Below, in pieces: positions 1-9,100 of a stretch of 64,000 nucleotides of DNA. Origin of the DNA: Paenibacillus sp. PAMC 26794. GTDB taxonomy: Bacteria; Bacillota; Bacilli; Paenibacillales; Paenibacillaceae. Every line of letters begins with the position of its first letter. The first letter of the stretch is position 1. Position numbers and translations under genes: made by a program. The DNA lies in the NCBI RefSeq assembly GCF_000316035.1, contig NZ_ANHX01000016.1:56147-120146 (forward strand), given 5' to 3'. The notes beneath the pieces are model-generated. The model was not told where the DNA came from and did not search any database. It saw only the letters and a program-made list of their open reading frames with translations.

Positions 1-686
1 AAGAATTGATAAATCGTGACCGATGCAGGAAGTTTCTCCGGTGTCTGGAGCAGGATGTATGGCACGAAGAAGTTGCCCCAACTTCCCGAAAAGGTAAATA
101 TCGCTATCGTTGCAATACCTGGCAACATCAGCGGAGCCACGATTCGTCTCAATCCGTTCCATACGGACGCACCGTCGATCCACGCCGATTCTTCCAGATC
201 AATCGGCACCGAATCCATGAAGTTTTTCATCATCCAGATGCCATAAGGAAGTGAGGATGCAGTCAGGAACAGCATCGTGGCAATGATGCTATTTTGCATT
301 TTGAAGAACAGAAACATTTGAAATACCGGAACCATCACGGCAGTAATCGGAAGAGCTGTCATGAACAGAATCGATAACAAAAAGCTTTTTTTGAATCTCA
401 TTTCATAACGGGATAAAGGGTACGCAGCAAGGACAGATACCAGAACAACCAATATTGCTTGCCCTCCCGACAGAATCAGGCCCACACCGAATGAACGAAG
501 ATTGCTGGAATCCCCGAGTACATCCTTGAAATTTTGAATGGTCCAGGTACTGGGCATTTTGATGCCCTGTTGCGCGTTCGGGTCAAATGAAGCCAGAATG
601 ATCCAGAGCAGCGGCAATAAAAAACAGAGCCCTAGAAAAACTAGAATCCCGTACTGGATTTTACGTTGAAGCCCATGTTTGACCAT
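1..686 (-). CDS. Sugar ABC transporter permease, MalG type (3' end cut by the window edge)
   Basis: Inner-membrane permease of a carbohydrate ABC importer. The reading frame stays open from ATG at 686 to the left edge, so the C-terminus is missing and about 228 codons are visible. An AAGGAGG ribosome binding site lies 8 bases before the ATG. The protein starts MVKHGLQRK, has a hydrophobic first helix, and carries the MalG-type EAA loop (EESAWIDGAS followed by P-L-M-L-P-G) that contacts the ATPase. It follows the MalF-like permease by 22 bases and is the last visible gene of the operon of binding protein and two permeases. No ATPase gene is visible, as is usual for Firmicute CUT1 systems that share an MsmX-type ATPase. 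The substrate is inferred from the neighbouring GH125 mannosidase. Confidence 0.93.
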   Translation of the reverse strand, partial: MVKHGLQRKIQYGILVFLGLCFLLPLLWIILASFDPNAQQGIKMPSTWTIQNFKDVLGDSSNLRSFGVGLILSGGQAILVVLVSVLAAYPLSRYEMRFKKSFLLSILFMTALPITAVMVPVFQMFLFFKMQNSIIATMLFLTASSLPYGIWMMKNFMDSVPIDLEESAWIDGASVWNGLRRIVAPLMLPGIATIAIFTFSGSWGNFFVPYILLQTPEKLPASVTIYQF

Positions 687-708
687 AGGGATCGAACCTC
701 CTTCATGG

Positions 709-1575
709 TTACACTTTCACTTTCATGGATCGCATGTAGAACAGGCTGGCGATAATACCGATGAACAGCAGCACCAGAGATATGGCTGTGCCGTATCCAA
801 ACTGATAGTTCACAAAGGCCTGGTTGTACATGAAGATCGGCAGAGTTTGTGTCGAAGTACCAGGGCCACCGCCGGTCATCGTATAGATCAGCGTGAACAC
901 ACCCAGTGTCTGTAGAGTAACCAGCATCATGTTGGTGACGATGGACCCTTTTACCATTGGAATGGTGATATGTCTGACAATCTGGAACCCGGTGGCGCTG
1001 TCAATAATCGCAGCTTCTTCAACTTCCTTCGGAATATCATCCAGTGCCGACTGATAGACCATCATGGAGAAGGCCGTTCCGTGCCAGATATTCGCGATAA
1101 TGACACTTACCATAGGGAAACTGAACAACCAGGAGATCGGACTTACCCCAAACCAGCTGAGGATCTGATTCAATGAGCCATTATCACTGAAAAAGGCAAC
1201 CATACAGAATGCGACGACAATCTCGGGTGTCACCCAACCGGCAATGACGATGATGCCAATGACCCGGCGGAAGGTCACATTTTTTTCCTTCATTAGAAGA
1301 GCCAGAATGAAACCAAGCAATACTTGACCTATCACTGCGGAGAAGATGAGAAAGACCAGCGTGCGCCAGACACTAATGCGGAAGTCCGGATCATGGAACA
1401 TATTAATGAAATTCTGGAATCCAACAAACTCCAAACTCTTGGCTGCCGCCCCGGTCAGGGCCATATTCGTAAAGGCAAAGCAGATCGTCAGAATGATGGG
1501 AACAATGAAAAACACAAGTAATAACAGTACGGAAGGCATTAGAAACAGAAATGAGCCTGGTGCTTTCCTTTTCAT
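709..1575 (-). CDS. Sugar ABC transporter permease, MalF/UgpA type
   Basis: A 288-residue permease forming the other half of the membrane channel with the MalG-like protein downstream. It has about six hydrophobic segments, beginning with an N-terminal helix after MKRKAPGS. The EAA loop reads EEAAIIDSATG followed by an I-T-I-P-M stretch, typical of binding-protein-dependent permeases. A GGAGAGTGA ribosome binding site precedes ATG 1575. The gene lies 67 bases after the binding-protein gene and 22 bases before the next permease, so the three are almost certainly co-transcribed. Confidence 0.94.
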   Translation of the reverse strand: MKRKAPGSFLFLMPSVLLLLVFFIVPIILTICFAFTNMALTGAAAKSLEFVGFQNFINMFHDPDFRISVWRTLVFLIFSAVIGQVLLGFILALLMKEKNVTFRRVIGIIVIAGWVTPEIVVAFCMVAFFSDNGSLNQILSWFGVSPISWLFSFPMVSVIIANIWHGTAFSMMVYQSALDDIPKEVEEAAIIDSATGFQIVRHITIPMVKGSIVTNMMLVTLQTLGVFTLIYTMTGGGPGTSTQTLPIFMYNQAFVNYQFGYGTAISLVLLFIGIIASLFYMRSMKVKV

Positions 1576-1642
1576 AAGTCACTCTCCATTCGAACCGGAA
1601 AAAGGGGAGATTGTGCCTCCCCCTCCGAATATATCGATATCC

Positions 1643-3025
1643 TTATTTCTCTTCGATGCTGTCCGCGCCAAGGGAACGGGATACGTTGTCCTTCAATTGC
1701 GTGACTCCCTCTTCCGGCGTCAGCTTGCCAGAGGCAATACTCTCAACAATGCTTTGCAATTGTGCAGATACCGCTGCATATTGATCGTTCGCTGGACGGA
1801 AGTGGGCCACATTCAAGAGTTCTTGTGCTTCTTTGGTATATGGACGATCTGTATAACCTTCAACTTCTGTGGAATCATTACGCGGGCTGAGGCTGCCTTC
1901 CGCTACGACGCGTGCAGTCGCATTTTCCTTATTCATCAGAAACTCGATAAATTTCCATGCCGCTTCCTTGTCTTTCGCTTGTGCAGGAACAGACCAAGCC
2001 CATCCTCCAGACATCGTAGTTGCCCCAGGTTCTTCCCCATTTTGTGTCGGGAATGGCGCAAAGCCTATTTTCTCTTCCACGTTGGCAATTGGAGCGGCGC
2101 CATTCTCAGCCCACGTTGATCCAGCCCAGCTGCCATCTACCGCCATCGCCAATTTGCCTTGTGGGAACTGTTGCTGGAATGCGATACTGCCAGCTTGACC
2201 ATTCAGGGCGACCTGCATGGTAGGTCCTGTTTTATCCGTGTTAAACACTTGATCTATAAATTTGAAGGAATCCAGCAGCCCTTGGCTGTTAACGACCCAT
2301 TTCTTGGTGGTGTCGTCGTACAGCGTATCCGCTGTGCCATAGAGCAGCATTTCCAGCGTTTGCATGGTGACACCTTCACCGTTCGCTTTGCCCACGATCA
2401 GATTAAGCGGCGTCACACCCGGCAGTTTTTGCTTGATTGTACGTGCTGCTTCGAGTACTTCTGCCCAGCTTGCAGGTTTGAATGGAACTTCAAGACCTGC
2501 CTGTTGGAACAGTTCCTTGTTATACCAGATCCCGCGTGTATCCGATGTGGCTGGAACGCCATACACCTTGCCGTCCTCACCCGTTACGCCTGCCTTCAGG
2601 TTGTCAATGATGTGTTCTTCCCAATCAGACCAGCCTTTGACCTGTTCATCCAAGGGCTCCAGGTATCCCGCAGCAGCATCGGATTTGATGATAGACGTAT
2701 CTTCGGCGATGACATCCGGCGCCGTGTCCGGCGATTTCATCTGCAAAACCATTTTGGACGTGTAATCGCCCTCACTCGCCAGTACAGGCGCAATGTTAAT
2801 TTCGATATCCGGGTTCTGCTTCTCAAATTCATCCACCAGACCCGACTTGAAAAATTTCGTCAAGGTGTCCTCTGATCCGGACGAACGAAACGATACGGTA
2901 ACTTCCTTCTTCCCGTCACTGGTTGTGTCTGTACTGGATGAACCGCCGCTTGAACAAGCGGTCGTGAAGAGGAGCAGGGACGTCATCGCTACAGCGACTG
3001 GCATTTTGAATGAAAACTTTTTCAT
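1643..3025 (-). CDS. Extracellular sugar-binding lipoprotein (solute-binding protein family 1)
   Basis: A 460-residue substrate-binding component of the CUT1-type importer encoded downstream. The N-terminus is a lipoprotein signal: a short basic stretch, a hydrophobic core, then a lipobox ending T-T-A-C with Cys24 as the lipidated residue, followed by a Ser/Gly/Thr-rich linker. Length and motifs (DVIAEDTS, YGVPATSDTRGIWYNK, GSWAGSTW) fit the MalE/UgpB fold. AAAGGAG precedes ATG 3025. The region upstream is occupied by an inverted-repeat element (3104-3269), so this operon may have its own promoter between 3026 and 3103 or depend on read-through from the GH125 gene. Confidence 0.93.
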   Translation of the reverse strand: MKKFSFKMPVAVAMTSLLLFTTACSSGGSSSTDTTSDGKKEVTVSFRSSGSEDTLTKFFKSGLVDEFEKQNPDIEINIAPVLASEGDYTSKMVLQMKSPDTAPDVIAEDTSIIKSDAAAGYLEPLDEQVKGWSDWEEHIIDNLKAGVTGEDGKVYGVPATSDTRGIWYNKELFQQAGLEVPFKPASWAEVLEAARTIKQKLPGVTPLNLIVGKANGEGVTMQTLEMLLYGTADTLYDDTTKKWVVNSQGLLDSFKFIDQVFNTDKTGPTMQVALNGQAGSIAFQQQFPQGKLAMAVDGSWAGSTWAENGAAPIANVEEKIGFAPFPTQNGEEPGATTMSGGWAWSVPAQAKDKEAAWKFIEFLMNKENATARVVAEGSLSPRNDSTEVEGYTDRPYTKEAQELLNVAHFRPANDQYAAVSAQLQSIVESIASGKLTPEEGVTQLKDNVSRSLGADSIEEK

Positions 3026-3103
3026 AGTTGGCTCTCCTTTGTCGGAATTCCAAAAATTCCGATCGTTATAATGTACTCGCAGGTTTCCGCTTGCTACCCT
3101 ATC

Positions 3104-3269
3104 CTAGGTCGTGTCTCAAAACTCGCTGAAGTGCATCTTTTACCATCTTTTCGCCCCATGCTGCGTCACTTTCCCTTGACGTGCCCCGGCACGCCTGCGG
3201 AAAATTTCCTGACTTGGAACGAAAATTCGGCAAAATCTGCTTCCTTCGGAGTTTTCAGACACGCCCTAG
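3104..3269. mobile_element. Probable MITE with CTAG ends
   Basis: A 166-bp non-coding element bounded by CTAG on both sides (3104-3107 and 3266-3269). The ends form a terminal inverted repeat matching at 15 of 17 positions: GTCGTGTCTCAAAACTC on the left and GGCGTGTCTGAAAACTC when the right end is read in reverse complement. The interior also shows imperfect inverted similarity, so the whole element could fold into one long hairpin. It has no transposase. CTAG could be a target-site duplication or, since it is self-complementary, the tip of the repeat. It lies between the GH125 stop codon and the binding-protein promoter. No second copy was seen in this window. Confidence 0.6.
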
Positions 3270-3283
3270 TTCTTTACGCAATT

Positions 3284-4585
3284 CTATTTCTTTATCCGGA
3301 ATCCGCAATAATCCATAATCAATTCACTAAAGAGCATGTTGGACCATGAAAACCATGGACGTGTATATTCATGTGGATTGTTGGCCGAAAATCCTTCATG
3401 GGTAAGTCCGGTATCCGCATCCGTCTTATGGATGAGTTGGAGCAATCGTAGTTTTTCGTTGCGATCCTCTGTAGTCAGCCCCTGCATTGATAAAGCGATA
3501 TGCCAGATGTACCCTTCCGGTGTATGCGGACTACCGATTCCAGCAGCTGCAGTTCCCTCATAAAAATATGGGTTGTGCGAGGATAGAATGAAACGGCGTG
3601 TATTCTGATAAACCTTGTCATTCTCATCTACATATCCGAGATAAGGTAAAGACAGCAGGCTTGGCACGTTAGCATCATCCATTAGATTGTGATTGCCTTT
3701 CCCATCCGTTTCGTACGCATATATGGTTCCATATTCCGGATGTTCAACGGTTCCATAATCCTGAATACCCTTGTCGATCTCTTGCTCCAATTGCTTAGCA
3801 GTCGCTGCCAGCGTTTTATCCTCGAACACAGCTTCAGCAATTTCCTGTAGATATCGTAGCGCCACAACGGCGAACATATTGGATGGAATCAGATATCCAT
3901 ATTCACAACGATCATCGCTGGGACGGAATCCCGACCAAGTCATGCCTGTATATGCTGTTTCAGTACCTCGTCCCTCTCGGCTGAGCGTATCGGTTTCGGG
4001 AGCATCCAGACGTTGGAACGTATAGGGTGATTTCGTCTCATGATACTGTTCCACTTGCCATAACTGCATGATGATCTGGGCTGCATGACGGAACGTATCA
4101 TTGAATTGAGTTGTTCTTCCCGTGTTCTTCCACAAGAGATAACTGAGCTGAATCGGATAAGCCAGAGAGTCGATCTCATACTTCCGTTCCCAGATCCAAT
4201 CATTCATCTGCGTCAGGTCTTCCTGATGTCCTTTTCCACTCTCCGTCTCATTAAAAGCGTTTGCATAAGGGTCCAGGAGAATATAATTCAGTTGACGTTC
4301 AACAAGTCCAGCGATCATGTCGGCGATATCTTCATCCTCTGAAGCGAGAACCAGATAAGGTCTGACCTGAGCAGCGGAATCACGTAACCACATGGCAGGG
4401 ATATCTCCCGTAATCACAAAAGTGGTTCCATCTTCTTTGCGCTGAATTGTGGTCGCCAACGTATTGGTAAAACAGTTTTTGAACATTTGGTTAAGTTCCG
4501 GATAATCCGGCATACGTTTGTTAACCTGATCAATCATGTTGTATATCGAGGGAGAAATTTCTTGATCATCTCTGGGTGTCAGCAT
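3284..4585 (-). CDS. GH125 exo-alpha-1,6-mannosidase (metal-independent alpha-mannosidase)
   Basis: A 433-residue glycoside hydrolase of family 125 (formerly DUF1237), an inverting (alpha/alpha)6-barrel enzyme that removes alpha-1,6-linked mannose. Diagnostic motifs are GDIPAMWLRDSAAQVRPY near residues 60-77, the YEIDSLAYPIQLSY stretch, SGFRPSDD, and the C-terminal FSANNPHEYTRPWFSWSN. Length is normal for the family and there is no signal peptide, so it acts in the cytoplasm on imported oligosaccharides. AAGGAGG precedes ATG 4585. It sits between the GntR-type regulator and the sugar ABC importer, which suggests a locus for mannosides derived from N-glycans or yeast mannan. The start region contains cre-like and inverted-repeat sites. 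Confidence 0.93.
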   Translation of the reverse strand: MLTPRDDQEISPSIYNMIDQVNKRMPDYPELNQMFKNCFTNTLATTIQRKEDGTTFVITGDIPAMWLRDSAAQVRPYLVLASEDEDIADMIAGLVERQLNYILLDPYANAFNETESGKGHQEDLTQMNDWIWERKYEIDSLAYPIQLSYLLWKNTGRTTQFNDTFRHAAQIIMQLWQVEQYHETKSPYTFQRLDAPETDTLSREGRGTETAYTGMTWSGFRPSDDRCEYGYLIPSNMFAVVALRYLQEIAEAVFEDKTLAATAKQLEQEIDKGIQDYGTVEHPEYGTIYAYETDGKGNHNLMDDANVPSLLSLPYLGYVDENDKVYQNTRRFILSSHNPYFYEGTAAAGIGSPHTPEGYIWHIALSMQGLTTEDRNEKLRLLQLIHKTDADTGLTHEGFSANNPHEYTRPWFSWSNMLFSELIMDYCGFRIKK

Positions 4586-4611
4586 GTTGTCCTCCTTATG
4601 TAATCCAGTTT

Positions 4612-4625
4612 GTTAACCGCTTTCA
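4612..4625 (-). promoter_or_regulatory. cre-like CcpA site before the GH125 gene
   Basis: On the minus strand the sequence reads TGAAAGCGGTTAAC, matching the cre consensus TGWAANCGNTNWCA at 12 of 14 positions. It lies about 27 bases before the GH125 start codon, a position suited to catabolite repression. Inferred from consensus only. Confidence 0.4.
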
Positions 4626-4644
4626 TCATCCTAAAACGAATATA

Positions 4645-4700
4645 ATGTTATGTCAATATATTTATTTGTATATTAGCATGTTATTTTAATTTCATAACAT
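4645..4700. promoter_or_regulatory. Candidate operator: repeated ATGTTAT words
   Basis: ATGTTAT occurs at 4645-4651 and 4678-4684, and its exact complement ATAACAT at 4694-4700. The last two form a perfect 7-bp inverted repeat with a 9-bp spacer. The same ATGTTAT word recurs at 6026-6032 before the GntR-type gene. A shared word in both promoter regions suggests the operator of that regulator. This is an inference from position and symmetry. Confidence 0.35.
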
Positions 4701-4749
4701 CAAATGGTATACCAACCAAAGTGATTCTGCCCTGTTTATTCTCCCACAA

Positions 4750-4773
4750 AAGAGACCTCGTATACACGAAGTC
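4750..4773 (-). terminator. Rho-independent terminator after the GntR-type gene
   Basis: Read on the minus strand, GACTTCG pairs with CGAGGTC (one G-T pair) around a 6-base loop and is followed by TCTCTTTTG. It lies 32 bases after the regulator stop codon. Confidence 0.6.
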
Positions 4774-4804
4774 CCTGATTGTACAAAATGAATATAAGTC
4801 GCTA

Positions 4805-5971
4805 TCACTTATCCTCTTGTCTCACTGTACTCGTCGATCTCCCCTTCACCAAGCGGGCAGGCAGAACGACTCGGTTCACTGCAATTTCGTTGTTCTGCAT
4901 ACTTTGAAGCACCATCTCGAATGCTTGTTTCCCCATATCAAACTGACTTTGTCTCATATGTGTTACACAGCATCCTTCGGCAGCGTCCGGACTGTCAAAA
5001 CAAATGATGGATATATCTTCTGGAATCCTCAGACCAAGCCGATCTGCTGCCTGTTCTGCAAGTAAAGCAATATGGTACTCCGCAGCAAAGAGTGCGGTAA
5101 TCTGCGGATATTTCTGTAAATGTTCCACCAGCGTCTCCACATCCCGGACCTCGACTTGAGGATCGAATACACTTGGCAATGTCGAAAGAAACGATTCTAA
5201 CCACAGTTCCCTGTTCACCAGCACCCCTTGATCATGATGAGCCTCAATAATCCCTTCAATTCGTTCTTCAATCGGTGTGGTGTTCGCCGGAGGCTGTGTC
5301 AGAAAGGCGATGTGTCGGTGACCGAGGTTGAACAGATAATTCGTCCCTTCTCTCGCCGCGCCTACGTTATCCGTACTGACAGATGAAGCTGGAATGCCTT
5401 TCAGGTACCGATCAATTAGGACAAAAGGGAATTTGTTAACGACCAGTTTAAGAATCTCATCGCTGAAGTATTCTCCCTGTGCTGGGAAGATAATCAATCC
5501 GTCCACACCCAGTTCCAGCAGTTCCTGAATGCTCTGTTCCTCCTGCTCGGGAATTCCGAAGGATCGTCTGAGTACGAGAAAACAATCATGCTCTCGCGAA
5601 GCTTCTTCCATGCCATATAGCAGTTCTGTACCATACATGTCACTAAAGTTGGTCATGACCAGACCAATGAGCAGCTTTCTCTCCGGGTCTTTAACCGCAG
5701 CATGCGGAGCAGATTTGTTAGGTCTTTCCTGTAACTCGTCTGCCCTATCGGCTACAAAAGAACCCCGTCCCGGCTGACGAACAATTAATTGTTCACTCGC
5801 CAACATCTCAAGCGCTTTTTTAGTCGTAATCCGGCTAACTCCGAATTCATCACATAATTCCTTTTCCGAAGGAACACGCTCACCAACTTGATATTGATGA
5901 AGCTGTATCCGTTCGCGCAAGGATTCAAAGATCTGTTCATACATCGGCTTGGATGCCGAGTTTTTCCCCAA
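4805..5971 (-). CDS. GntR-family regulator with LacI-type sensor domain
   Basis: A transcription factor of the AraR-like layout: an N-terminal GntR winged helix (about residues 1-75, with the PSEKELCDEFGVSR and PGRGSFV motifs) joined to a periplasmic-binding-protein-like sensor (motifs LLIGLVMTNFSDMYG, DGLIIFPAQGEY, FVLIDRYLKG, HRHIAFLT). It probably represses the GH125/ABC genes downstream and binds a sugar ligand. The frame is open to an ATG at 5986, but that codon overlaps a GGAGGTG motif ideally spaced before TTG 5971, so TTG 5971 is preferred (388 residues). A terminator separates it from the GH125 gene. Confidence 0.88.
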   Translation of the reverse strand: MGKNSASKPMYEQIFESLRERIQLHQYQVGERVPSEKELCDEFGVSRITTKKALEMLASEQLIVRQPGRGSFVADRADELQERPNKSAPHAAVKDPERKLLIGLVMTNFSDMYGTELLYGMEEASREHDCFLVLRRSFGIPEQEEQSIQELLELGVDGLIIFPAQGEYFSDEILKLVVNKFPFVLIDRYLKGIPASSVSTDNVGAAREGTNYLFNLGHRHIAFLTQPPANTTPIEERIEGIIEAHHDQGVLVNRELWLESFLSTLPSVFDPQVEVRDVETLVEHLQKYPQITALFAAEYHIALLAEQAADRLGLRIPEDISIICFDSPDAAEGCCVTHMRQSQFDMGKQAFEMVLQSMQNNEIAVNRVVLPARLVKGRSTSTVRQEDK

Positions 5972-6080
5972 TACAAGCACCTCCATAAATACCCATACTT
6001 CTCATGTTCTACATCCTAATATATCATGTTATATCATTAATGTGAAGAAAGGAGACAACTCACCTCTATCATATGAGAGC

Positions 6081-6125
6081 AAAAGAAAAAGCCGACAAGC
6101 CCTGATACCTCGGCTTATCGGCTTC
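6081..6125 (-). terminator. Terminator after the S8 protease gene
   Basis: GCCGACAAGCC (6091-6101) pairs with GGCTTATCGGC (6112-6122), matching at 10 of 11 positions. On the minus strand the stem is followed by a T-rich run (TTTTTCTTTT). It lies just beyond the protease stop codon. Confidence 0.75.
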
Positions 6126-6175
6126 TTGCTTAGATGGTCAAAACGCAGTTAGCATCCATGTCATACTTTGCATAA

Positions 6176-9100
6176 TTAAGGTTGCAGACCCTCAGCGGAC
6201 GATGGATCCACTTCCGTTTCAGTCTCTTCAGGGCTGGAATCCGGTTCTGGAACTGATTGTTCTTGTGCTGCGCTGACGAACAATCGTCCAGCTGCTTCAG
6301 CCTCTACTTTGTTGCCTGCTGCATCCTGAGCGCGAATCACAATGACTCCACCATCCAGAACAAGGGATGAAGGTGTTGTGTACGTACCCGTGTAACGACC
6401 AGCTTCGGTCTCCACCAATGAAATCTCTCCTGCCCCTTGGGCATTCAGATTCAGCGGTAACTGAATACGGAAAGATGCTTGCAGACCAGGTTTACTGTCA
6501 AACGAAACGGTGACACTCTCCCCTGATGTGATTCGAACATCTTCAGCTGGCGTAATATTCGTAAGTTCTGGCAACGCCGTTTCCACATAGACGGTGCGGG
6601 TTACGGTCGTTTTGTTACCAGCGATATCGGTTGCTGTAATGGTAATTGTGTTCTCGCCTTCATTGACCAATACGCGGTGACTGAAGCTTCTGTCTTTTCC
6701 CACTTGTACGGTTTGTCCGTTAACGGTTACCTTATCGAGGAATTGTTCCACGACATTACCCGTTACGTGAACAACTTCTGCATTGATGCGATCCCCTTGA
6801 GCTGGCGTAAGAATCGTCAACTGCGGTTTGGTCTGATCCAGAATAATGACGACGGGGAGTGAGCGGTCGGTCGTTTTCCCATCCACCACTGCCTCGGCGG
6901 TAATCGCATTAATGCCAGAACGGAGTTTCACACCGTATGAGAACTTCCCATTTGCGACAGTTGTAGTGCCAGCGAGATCTTTGCCGTTGTATATCTTGAT
7001 CTGTGCGCCGGATGCCGGAGACGTTCCCGACACGGTGAAGGTTGATTGATTCGTATACGTGTTCGCAGGTGCTGTGAGCACAGGTGCATTTACCGGATAT
7101 CTCACAACTGCACGAATCATGTAGTTACCTTCTTCATCAGGTGAAGTGCTCCACGCTCCACCTACTCGCTGCCAGCTTCGACCTGCATTTGGACCATCCT
7201 CATCGGTAGCGAGTCCCGGAGCGCTAGTTCCAGCTAAACTCTGTACATACACGATATAGAAATCACCCGTTACAATGACCGGTTCCGGGAATTCAACAGT
7301 TGTCCATTGATCGTTACGAAGTGCAGTACCGTCAAATGGTCCAGCCAGTTGTCGTCCCGGAGCTCCGCCCGCACCCGATGCATCATAGACGGCATATTGG
7401 AACGCTGTGCCTCCAGGTACAGGCCATTCGGTGTTCCAGAATCGGAACGATGCACCTGTCAGTTGAGCGGTCTCCAGCTCTGGTGTCATTCGAACTGCCC
7501 AAGCGTTATCCGCAGCATTAAAAGCTCGTGCGTTCTCTGCTGTTCCATCATCATAAGCAATTTCTCCAGGGAAACCGATGAACGGCTTCAAGGCAACATT
7601 TGCCTCAGCCGTACCATTGCCAGGGACAGTCACAGTAACGGTTTTACTGTAATAATCCGCAACCCGGATGGACAGGGTATAACTTCCTTCCAATACCTGA
7701 ATATTGAAGCTGCCATCTGAACCTGTGCGAACTTCACCTACATTGGCATCTTCCACCACGAGAACGGAAGCATCAGCCAGCGGTTGTCCTGTCCGCTCAT
7801 CCGTTACTACACCTTCAATCTGCCCATGCGGGATTGCCTCCAGATTAAAGTTGGCTTTGGCTCCACTGCCATCGGTGATCGTTACCTGCTGAGTTCGAGG
7901 ATAATATCCATATGCTTCAGCTTTTAACGTGTAATCGCCTGCTACGTGTGTGAAGTTATACTTGCCTGTAGCTGGATCTGTCTTCACCGAACGCCCGGTT
8001 TCCAGTACGGTAACCGTTGCACTTGCAGGCAGGCTTTGTGGATTAACCGAGCCTGTTTCTGGTTTTTCAACTTCCGGTTGTTGCTGTTTCGTTTTGTTAA
8101 ATTCCGCTTTGTCTGTCCGCGAAATTTTGTACCATGGATTATCATAGGACGGTTTTGGTTTGTCATTGTTAAGCACAACCGCACTGTCCTCCGTTACCGT
8201 CTCCGCAGCAACTCCCAGTACACGGAAATCATCAATGAACCAGCCTGTCTTCACAACACTGTTATCTGAGGTCAGGCGGAATCGGAATTGAACTTCATTA
8301 CCGGTAAGTGCATCCAGATCATAAAATACGGGTGTCCATTGTTTACCGTTTGTACTATGTGAGAATTTGCCCAGTTCTGACCATGTGGTTCCACCATCCT
8401 TGGTGACTTCCACATACCCGTAGTCGTATCCACTCTCAATCTCGTACCAATGATTAAACGTGAGTGTTCCTTCGGACACATCCGTCAAATCAATGACCGG
8501 AGATACGAGTGAATAGTTGGAACCACTCTCGTACGTATTGTCGAGATCAGTCGCCCAGACATTCGGTGGAGAAACCGCGCTGGCAGGTCCCGTTACCGGA
8601 ATACCGCGTTCCCACTCATCTTTGGTTCCCGAATGAGTCCAGCCATTATCATCACTGCCATCGAAATGATCGATGTAGATATCTTGAGGCACCTCTACTG
8701 TAATGGAGACCTCATTCGATTTGTCACTTTCATTGCCACTATAATCAAGTGCGGCAACGGTATAGTAATACGTCGAATCTGTCACCGTAGCCGTATCTGT
8801 AAACGTTGTTCCTGTTGCAGTTCCAATGGATTCATAACCTGCACCTGCGGTTGTGGAACGATATACGATATAGGATTCGAGATCCTCATCGCTCGGACCA
8901 GTCCAGCTCAAGGCTACATTACCAAGAATGTCGGCCGTCGCTGACAATCCGGCAGGAGCACCCGGAGCAATATCATCCAGTTCTTCTACAGCGAAATCAT
9001 CAATGTACCAGCCAGCCTTTTGCACTGAATTATCGCTCGTCAGATTGAACTTGATGAACACCTGCTGTCCCGCATATTCGCGAAGATCCACATATTGTGT

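Noticed and set aside
1346..2119. 257-codon plus-strand frame
   Set aside because: Antisense shadow over the MalF-like permease and binding-protein genes, which have clear family motifs on the other strand.
3071..3349. 92-codon plus-strand frame
   Set aside because: It runs through the inverted-repeat element and into the antisense of GH125; best explained by the repeat.
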